Part shown: positions 61,201 to 64,000 of the stretch, piece by piece
How positions within the stretch are numbered: the first letter of the stretch is position 1
Layout of the letters: each line of letters opens with the position of its first letter
NCBI GenBank assembly: GCA_900660155.1
Contig: CABFPE010000032.1
Location: forward strand, 275,599-339,598
Reading direction: 5' to 3'
From: Hofstenia miamia
Lineage: Eukaryota > Xenacoelomorpha > Acoela > Hofsteniidae
DNA: 64,000 bases
The notes under the pieces: model-generated
What the model saw: the letters and a program-made list of their open reading frames with translations, nothing else
Told to the model about the DNA's origin: nothing
The model's database searches: none
Position numbers and translations under genes: made by a program

Positions 61201-62436
61201 GAGTGGTTGAGATATTTCTCTAGATGCTCGACACACTAAATTTTTCTTTTTCTTTCTAAACTTCTAATTAGTGAAACTAAATTGTTGCATGTTACTATCT
61301 TATCTAAATTTCAGATTTGTTTTTTGTGAATTGGCGCACCACTGTATTCCAGTTTGTATAGGGTGGATTTAATTTACGTTCATCTATTATAGAAACAATC
61401 ACCAGATATTATTATAGCTTCAACTTTTAATTAAGGTTTCACTTTCACAGTATGTCCCTAAATTTTTTTACAAACTTGCTCATGATTAGTTGACATACCT
61501 TCTATTATTTTTGTCTTGTCCCAGGGCATTCTTGTGAACGATATATGAAATGTATGTAGTTTTTACATGGATCTGCATAGAAGCCTGTTTAGGATTCGCT
61601 AGGGGTGAGTATTGTGCATGAGTGTTGAAACTGTGAAGGCTTTCTGGATCTTACGTTTCATTTTTCAGACTAGTTTAACAAATGACTGCTTTACTATCGT
61701 TTAGAAAGTTAACCATTTCTGACAAGTGTTTATAACAGTTGACTGTTTAGATTGGTTTGCATGTTAGTTGTATCAAATGTTAGAATTCACATACTCATTG
61801 ATATTTGAAACACTAATGTAGCCAAAGACTTGCGTGAGCACTATTGTTAAAATATTCAACCCTCAATATTCAAAAAAGTTTTCAATATGCATCAACATTT
61901 TATTTAATACCGTATATCTTTACTATTTATTGAGAAATCCTTTATGCAACCAAAAATTTAATAAAATTCAACTGCTCATAAATCGAATTTTGTTTGCAAA
62001 GTTTTACAACTAATTTTTTTCCAACGTCAGCAATGGAAAATGTCACTGTGGATTTTTAAATGAGTAGTCACTTCTAATTTGAAACATTTTAAAATTTTAG
62101 TATAATTTTAAGATTGTTTGTTCTGTTTATAGTTTATAAAGTTTCTACATGAAAGTGACAGAACTAATTCCTTGGCTACGTTACTGTTTAATGATATCAT
62201 CGAGGGAAGTGTATTTTTAAAATTTATATAAAAGGCATTATTGGAATTGTAGCCATCATTTTAAAACAATAAATGTGCATGCTTCATTTTTGCGGAATGC
62301 CTTCACATATGTGATCTTTTAGCTTTGTGCTGAATTGCGAACTGCAGAAGTGGCTTATTCCGAATTGAAGGACTATCTTAGTAGATTACTTGTGATTATA
62401 ATGGAAAACAAACCAGAGCTTCTGGAATTGAAATAG
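36054..62436 (+). CDS. nuf: class II Rab11 family-interacting protein (Rab11-FIP3/4, nuf), 17 exons
   Basis: An adaptor that binds Rab11 (in relatives also Arf6) on recycling endosomes and directs membrane to the cleavage furrow and centrosome region. Coding exons: 36054-36209, 40114-40201, 42732-42814, 43536-43658, 43726-43859, 43999-44088, 44320-44391, 49424-49474, 49897-50008, 52702-52737, 53652-53755, 56769-56909, 56952-57033, 57285-57422, 57673-57804, 58063-58320, 62323-62436. All junctions are GT..AG and in phase; the sum is 1914 bp, 637 residues plus stop, a length typical of FIP4. Residues 1-82 hold two EF-hand-like units, 83-300 a Ser/acidic linker, 316-600 mostly coiled coil, and 601-637 the Rab11-binding segment. 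The start may be Met7 (36072) or lie in an unseen upstream exon. FIP3 and FIP4 cannot be told apart, because invertebrates have one class II gene. Confidence 0.9.
36946..37426. repeat. 481-bp duplicated segment, copy 1
   Basis: Identical to 37796-38276 at an offset of 850. It ends at an n (37427). It contains the extra exon 37188-37270. The copy arrangement, bracketed by single n characters, suggests an assembly artefact. Confidence 0.9.
37188..37270 (+). other. nuf: exon-like segment between the EF-hand exons (83 bp)
   Basis: Good acceptor (TTTTCCTCAG) and strong donor (GCTAG|GTGAGTG). It is open only in the frame that follows exon 1: IDSPIWSFVNRPFSFGSRKS and on. Exon 1 joins 40114 perfectly in phase without it. 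Being 83 bp, its inclusion shifts the frame and meets a TAG 13 codons into the next exon. It could be an alternative exon that lowers expression (poison exon), a terminal-exon isoform, or part of an unseen pair of exons. Confidence 0.45.
37428..37794 (-). mobile_element. possible gypsy pol fragment, bracketed by n
   Basis: 367 bp between two n characters, with one open frame on the - strand through the whole piece. It starts with a charged helix (MREKEMKIKKEQGKQ) and later reads GRIPILNATNQNVNLMKSQV. The second part resembles the protease-RT linker of gypsy elements ('vpV.v.N.s...v.l.kgt.ig'). It is unrelated to the flanking host intron and probably mis-scaffolded or a repeat insertion. Identification is tentative. 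Confidence 0.35.
37796..38276. repeat. 481-bp duplicated segment, copy 2
   Basis: Identical to 36946-37426, including a second copy of the 83-bp exon-like segment at 38038-38120. It joins the unique intron sequence on its right. Confidence 0.9.
40114..40201 (+). CDS. nuf: nuf exon 2: second EF-hand
   Basis: Acceptor TATAG, donor CTAG|GTAAAT, phase 0 to 1, residues 53-81 plus one base. It reads ERLGELLDPHSIGSINFENF, matching the 'l.kyLDp...G.I.F.dF..g' unit shared by FIP3/FIP4. The loop DPHSIGSINFEN lacks acidic residues at 3, 5 and 12. Confidence 0.9.
40497..40564. repeat. (AT)n microsatellite enclosed by inverted repeats
   Basis: ATAAACTGGCAAAT at 40497-40510 is exactly complementary to ATTTGCCAGTTTAT at 40551-40564, and the space between is an AT dinucleotide run. 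The whole 68 bp can form a cruciform. It lies in the exon 2-3 intron. Confidence 0.85.
41258..41586. repeat. 154-bp duplication around a 21-N gap
   Basis: 41258-41411 equals 41433-41586, with 41412-41432 as N. This is almost certainly an unjoined contig overlap, not a biological tandem repeat. Confidence 0.9.
41813..42038. mobile_element. 226-bp hairpin MITE inside the Tc1 element
   Basis: Nearly the whole length is one inverted repeat. The left arm AGGCCACGGTTAGACTAGTG is matched by the complement at the right end, and similarity continues for about 105 bp per arm with a short central loop. It carries no coding capacity. It splits the Tc1 N-terminal DNA-binding region, so it inserted after the Tc1. 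TA or CTA is present at both borders; the target duplication is not settled. Confidence 0.9.
42732..42814 (+). CDS. nuf: nuf exon 3
   Basis: Acceptor TATTTTAG, donor AGT|GTAAGT, phase 1 to 0. Residues 82-109, acidic: VDVHIDADDKDDIIS. Linker after the EF-hands. Confidence 0.85.
43536..43658 (+). CDS. nuf: nuf exon 4
   Basis: Acceptor GGTTATAG, donor GCT|GTAAGT, phase 0 to 0, residues 110-150. It contains VRRSSQPNLLSHSESIQ, with basic-Ser-Ser motifs suited to kinase (possibly 14-3-3) recognition. The acceptor was chosen because it alone keeps the frame open in phase 0; the closer TCCTTAG would force the wrong frame. Confidence 0.8.
43726..43859 (+). CDS. nuf: nuf exon 5
   Basis: Acceptor TGTTTAG, donor GG|GTAAGT, phase 0 to 2, residues 151-194. 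Acidic: DISEEENNNQ and SLLENIEVASDGYAKFFENG. It follows a 67-bp intron. Confidence 0.85.
43999..44088 (+). CDS. nuf: nuf exon 6
   Basis: Acceptor CACTTTAG, donor AA|GTGAGT, phase 2 to 2, residues 195-224. It reads HWPLSDEELEIGSSASGPSH, an acidic/serine patch. Confidence 0.85.
44320..44391 (+). CDS. nuf: nuf exon 7
   Basis: Acceptor TTTTTGTAG, donor CCAGT|GTAAGC, phase 2 to 2, residues 225-248. It reads SIRSHHSLTEFDKRRNQ. A donor two bases earlier is possible but weaker and out of phase with exon 8. Confidence 0.8.
44392..49423. other. 5.0-kb intron between exons 7 and 8
   Basis: Holds an n-bracketed 343-bp piece (44527-44869) whose flanks share a 36-bp duplicate (44490-44525 and 44871-44906), and the MITE at 45340-45878. 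No other gene seen. Confidence 0.7.
45340..45878. mobile_element. 539-bp MITE with TIRs and TCTTA duplication
   Basis: The ends are inverted repeats of about 45 bp: the left begins CCAAGGCTTACTATAATAAC and includes TGGCGATTTGCAGTA, and the right complement begins CCAAGGCCTAC and also includes TGGCGATTTGCAGTA. TCTTA flanks both sides (45335-45339 and 45879-45883). No coding region inside. The superfamily is uncertain. Confidence 0.7.
49424..49474 (+). CDS. nuf: nuf exon 8
   Basis: Acceptor TTTTGTAG, donor GCCAG|GTCAGT, phase 2 to 2. 51 bp, residues 249-265: GHQRTDSNFSAFSNA. Ser-rich. Confidence 0.82.
49897..50008 (+). CDS. nuf: nuf exon 9
   Basis: Acceptor TACTTTTAG, donor GAAAAG|GTTTGA, phase 2 to 0, residues 266-303. 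It reads DDTSFSQSFTDAETYHLSEK, reminiscent of the 'S.CETFTDED' segment of vertebrate FIP4. Confidence 0.85.
50049..50085. repeat. (AT)n microsatellite
   Basis: AT dinucleotide run in the exon 9-10 intron. Confidence 0.85.
51226..51570 (+). repeat. probable retroelement end (TAGCTGTTTGACCCGGGC type)
   Basis: Begins ACTAGCTGTTTGACCCGGGC then TTCGCTCGGG, a short GC hairpin that heads a widespread class of arthropod interspersed repeats, and ends near AAACACACACATTTTCCCCTT, which resembles their tail region. The exact family was not identified. Length estimated. Confidence 0.5.
52104..52254. repeat. (TA)n microsatellite with a 104-N gap
   Basis: TA runs on both sides of the N stretch 52121-52224; the assembly failed inside a long simple repeat. 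Confidence 0.9.
52702..52737 (+). CDS. nuf: nuf exon 10 (36-bp micro-exon)
   Basis: Acceptor ATTTTTTCCAG, donor AGACAG|GTAATT, phase 0 to 0, residues 304-315: NRSFITLDACRQ. Since its length is a multiple of three it can be skipped without changing the frame. Support is splice signals and frame only, as there is no protein family motif. Confidence 0.6.
53652..53755 (+). CDS. nuf: nuf exon 11: coiled coil starts
   Basis: Acceptor TTGTCTTCAG, donor CACAA|GTATGT, phase 0 to 2, residues 316-349. It reads IRTLESQIENIQASQEQKEN, heptad-rich, the start of the coiled coil that dimerises class II FIPs. Confidence 0.88.
54235..56399. mobile_element. non-autonomous hAT-like element (2165 bp) with 8-bp TSD
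   Basis: ATTATAAC occurs directly outside both ends (54227-54234 and 56400-56407). It fits the hAT target preference nTnnnnAn. The ends are short inverted repeats, CAAGGGCGTATCCAAGAG versus CAAGGGCGTAGACAGGAT. No transposase domain was recognised within; the longest open stretch (55515-55781) shows no known motif. It lies in the exon 11-12 intron. Confidence 0.8.
56769..56909 (+). CDS. nuf: nuf exon 12: coiled coil
   Basis: Acceptor TTTTCATTAG, donor CAAAA|GTAAGT, phase 2 to 2, residues 350-396. It reads LHLLDEQLNELRAKHERKIE and continues as a charged coiled coil. Confidence 0.9.
56952..57033 (+). CDS. nuf: nuf exon 13: coiled coil
   Basis: Acceptor ACTCTTTAG, donor AGAGAA|GTAAGT, phase 2 to 0, residues 397-424. 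It reads NSIEDERKEAKLEVPRLKGQ. It is separated from exon 12 by only 42 bp (56910-56951). Confidence 0.85.
57084..57169. repeat. 43-bp tandem duplication in intron 13
   Basis: Two adjacent copies of a 43-bp unit beginning TTACAAATGAACTCTTTGGA, nearly identical. Confidence 0.85.
57285..57422 (+). CDS. nuf: nuf exon 14: coiled coil
   Basis: Acceptor CTCTTTTAG, donor CTCAAT|GTAAGT, phase 0 to 0, residues 425-470. It reads MLEDKLREKDEQLVSCRREI. Confidence 0.9.
57673..57804 (+). CDS. nuf: nuf exon 15: coiled coil
   Basis: Acceptor CTGTTTAG, donor AAGGAG|GTCAGT, phase 0 to 0, residues 471-514. It reads SELKKEVARLSEEKEFYKSS. It has a SRRNSRE site typical of basophilic kinases. Confidence 0.9.
58063..58320 (+). 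CDS. nuf: nuf exon 16: pre-RBD region
   Basis: Acceptor GATGTTTAG, donor CAAGAA|GTAATT, phase 0 to 0, residues 515-600. It contains a CGNCGG pair of cysteines in a Ser/Gly/Pro loop and then NLAQELALVFQ, matching the SLAAEI-type stretch of vertebrate FIP4 just before the Rab11-binding domain. Confidence 0.88.
58690..60470 (-). mobile_element. antisense LINE fragment in intron 16
   Basis: The - strand reads FRKSFDKVLHGLLTSKLRNN (about 59900-59970), like the RT 'FDkVpH..Ll.KL...' block, then LRKDQLALLKWADDNKMDQL (about 59680-59740), like 'L..DL..l..Wad...m'. Farther 5', 60198-60464 reads KRNSSASYAMIQIIKN, like the region preceding RT. Frameshifts and stops are frequent. The YADD region itself was not identified. 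Part is duplicated around the n at 59602. Confidence 0.6.
59418..59786. repeat. 184-bp duplication around an n
   Basis: 59418-59601 and 59603-59786 are the same sequence with a handful of substitutions, joined at the n at 59602. They are probably two haplotypes assembled in series. Confidence 0.85.
60749..60784. repeat. 36-bp perfect palindrome
   Basis: ATCATGGACTCCTAAATG followed by its exact reverse complement, no loop, with GATTTTATAT repeated directly on both sides. It is in intron 16. Confidence 0.9.
62323..62436 (+). CDS. nuf: nuf last exon: Rab11-binding domain and stop
   Basis: Acceptor GATCTTTTAG, phase 0, residues 601-637, stop TAG at 62434. It reads AYSELKDYLSRLLVIIMENK followed by PELLELK, matching the FIP Rab11-binding motif (DYIDRLL.. 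I.E.NP..L...), which lies at the extreme C-terminus of all Rab11-FIPs. It forms a dimeric helix gripping Rab11-GTP. Confidence 0.95.
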   Translation, partial: LCAELRTAEVAYSELKDYLSRLLVIIMENKPELLELK

Positions 62437-62940
62437 ATGCCTTTCTCTGTAAAACATATGGTGCTATTTGTTTGTAGATTTTGTATCGTCGCCAAAACGT
62501 TTTTTAACCATACAATGTCCAATTCCTCCCGATTTTTATTGCAATTTTGAATTCAATTATGTAGTTATATTTCAATTTTGAAGTAAATTAGTGTAAATAC
62601 ATTATTTTGTAAAATTACGATGATATGTTTTAGATTTATATATTTATTTAATATAATATAAAATATTTTAAAGTTACTTTTAAAGTTTTTATCTTATAAT
62701 TTGTTTGATAGAAAGCGGTTTAAAGCATCTCCAAATCCAGATATTTCGGTGTTTTCTAGAGTCAGATATATAACGTTTGCTTACTACTGTCTATCTTTTG
62801 TAGATAGTAGCATAGTTGTTGAAAAAAGTGTAGAAAAAATTTCTGTTTGGCAATAAAATGATATCAACTTGATTTTACACTACTAGTTAAAAACAATCCT
62901 TTTGCCAAATACAATAAATTTGTCATTTATTTAGCAAATG
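62437..62940 (+). other. probable nuf 3' UTR with polyadenylation signals
   Basis: AATAAA at 62852-62857 and again at 62913-62918, about 415-480 bp after the stop. AT-rich with no reading frame. The true cleavage site is not known. Confidence 0.45.
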
Positions 62941-62986
62941 AAAAGGGACAAATGTTACCAAAATCGAGTACATCACAACGTAAATT

Positions 62987-63223
62987 ATGCAAAACGATCT
63001 TTCAGCAGCGACTAGAGGTATCTGGAAAAATCAAATAGATAATTTGGATTACACTTTATTTTGTAAAAATTCAATAGAAAAAATTAAACAAAACGAAAGA
63101 ATGGTACAACCTGATGAAAAAATTTATTTATGTTATAGTGACGAATATTACAAAATGATAGTCACATGTGCTCTTAGAGGTTCCCTTGCAAGGAAAGTAA
63201 AACAACATACTAAAAAGCTATAA
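62987..63223 (+). CDS. 78-codon hypothetical open frame
   Basis: Open from ATG to TAA with a fairly charged composition (QPDEKIYLCYSDEYYKMIV and a basic end LARKVKQHTKKL). No recognised domain or splice context. It lies just downstream of the nuf polyadenylation signals. It may be a piece of another gene or repeat, or chance. Confidence 0.2.
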   Translation: MQNDLSAATRGIWKNQIDNLDYTLFCKNSIEKIKQNERMVQPDEKIYLCYSDEYYKMIVTCALRGSLARKVKQHTKKL

Positions 63224-64000
63224 TCAAATTTATAAACAATATGTAAGAATAACATGAATGATAACAGAAACGTCGATAATACGCCGAAACTTGAAAATGA
63301 AACTGAGAACAAAGGTCAGTTACATACACTTTTCGAGTCAATTACCGACTTGGTGTTGTAGCAACTAATCAACGAGCAATATATATAATCCTGTTTCACC
63401 CAGAGTAACAAGGCTACAATTTTGATTTACACTAATATCAATATCTTTACTAGTGAACTTTGAAATCAGTCGCAAAACTTGATCTCATAAAATTTGAATT
63501 TTCAAAATTTATCATTTCGGAGGAATTTCATGATGTAGTTAATTTCATATTTTTATTTTGATTCTTAATATTTAATTGTAATTGTAATTGGATTTAGAGT
63601 AATTTGATACTGATTTTTGATATCACTTTTTAAATTGCTTTATAATATTGCTAAAAATGTATGTAACCATATGCAGAGATTTCAAAGACCTTAAATGTAC
63701 CAAAAATAAAATCTCATAAAGGTAGTTCTGAAATACCTAATTGGGGTGTTAGTGAATTTGTTTTCCCAAATTTTTGGCCATGGAGTTCTTAGACCATCTG
63801 TACTTTTGCGTTTCAATAGTCCAGTACATCCAGTAAGATCATAAATTAATCTACATCGAAAGTCAAATAGGCTTAGGTTTTCGATAGTTAATTCCTTGTA
63901 AATAATGAGAGTAGTGAGATTAAGGGAGAGGAGGTTCCACAAACTGACATTTTGACCTCTGCGATATTGATGAGTGTTAATTAGTGAGTCATTCTACTTG
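63224..64000. other. no gene recognised
   Basis: AT-rich. A minus-strand open stretch (63691-63942) contains NVSLWNLLSLNLTTL and LTGCTGLLKRKSTDG, possibly a transposon remnant, but it was not assigned. Confidence 0.35.

Noticed and set aside
1-64000. CRISPR arrays, bacterial operons, rRNA or tRNA genes
   Set aside because: No regularly spaced repeats, Shine-Dalgarno-linked gene runs or cloverleaf-like sequences were found; the window is eukaryotic.

Overview
This is an AT-rich, repeat-laden stretch of an invertebrate animal genome, most likely an arthropod. It has introns with GT..AG ends, animal-type transposons (mariner, Tc1, hAT, LINEs, Ty3/gypsy) and a draft-assembly texture: two N gaps of exactly 1000 bases, smaller gaps, and single 'n' joins flanked by duplicated sequence. 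Species cannot be named from the sequence alone. No bacterial-style operons, CRISPR arrays, rRNA or tRNA genes were seen. Layout: 1-4440 holds two decayed Ty3/gypsy pol copies joined head to tail at a single n, followed by a gap and a probable 671-bp LTR (6069-6739). 6977-7545 is an old copy of a very small LTR element. 9040-12440 is a dead LINE (endonuclease, RT, C-terminus) split by two antisense copies of the gypsy LTR. 17050-17555 is a second LINE 3' end with a (GTT)n tail. 17769-18712 is a mariner flanked by TA, with perfect 59-bp inverted repeats and a 265-codon open but N-terminally truncated transposase. 23330-26420 holds younger copies of the miniature LTR element (TRIM-like), with about 180-bp LTRs, a primer-binding site and as little as 201 bp of interior. 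29693-32410 is a patchwork of local duplications. The one host gene recognised is on the + strand, from 36054 to 62436: 17 exons whose splice phases all agree give a 637-residue class II Rab11 family-interacting protein (Rab11-FIP3/FIP4; Drosophila nuclear fallout). It has two degenerate EF-hands at the N-terminus, a Ser-rich middle, a long coiled coil and a C-terminal Rab11-binding segment ending just before the stop codon. Its introns carry a Tc1 pseudogene with a hairpin MITE nested in it, a 539-bp MITE, a 2165-bp hAT-like element with an 8-bp target duplication, an antisense LINE, and a 42-bp intron. A frame-breaking extra exon lies between the two EF-hand exons and sits in a 481-bp segment that occurs twice in the assembly. 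How the pieces relate: the host gene would produce an endosome adaptor for Rab11 traffic and cytokinesis; everything else recognised is mobile DNA, nearly all inactive. The most distinctive find is the TRIM family: LTRs, PBS and interior are visible, but no polymerase is encoded, so it would depend on another element for movement.
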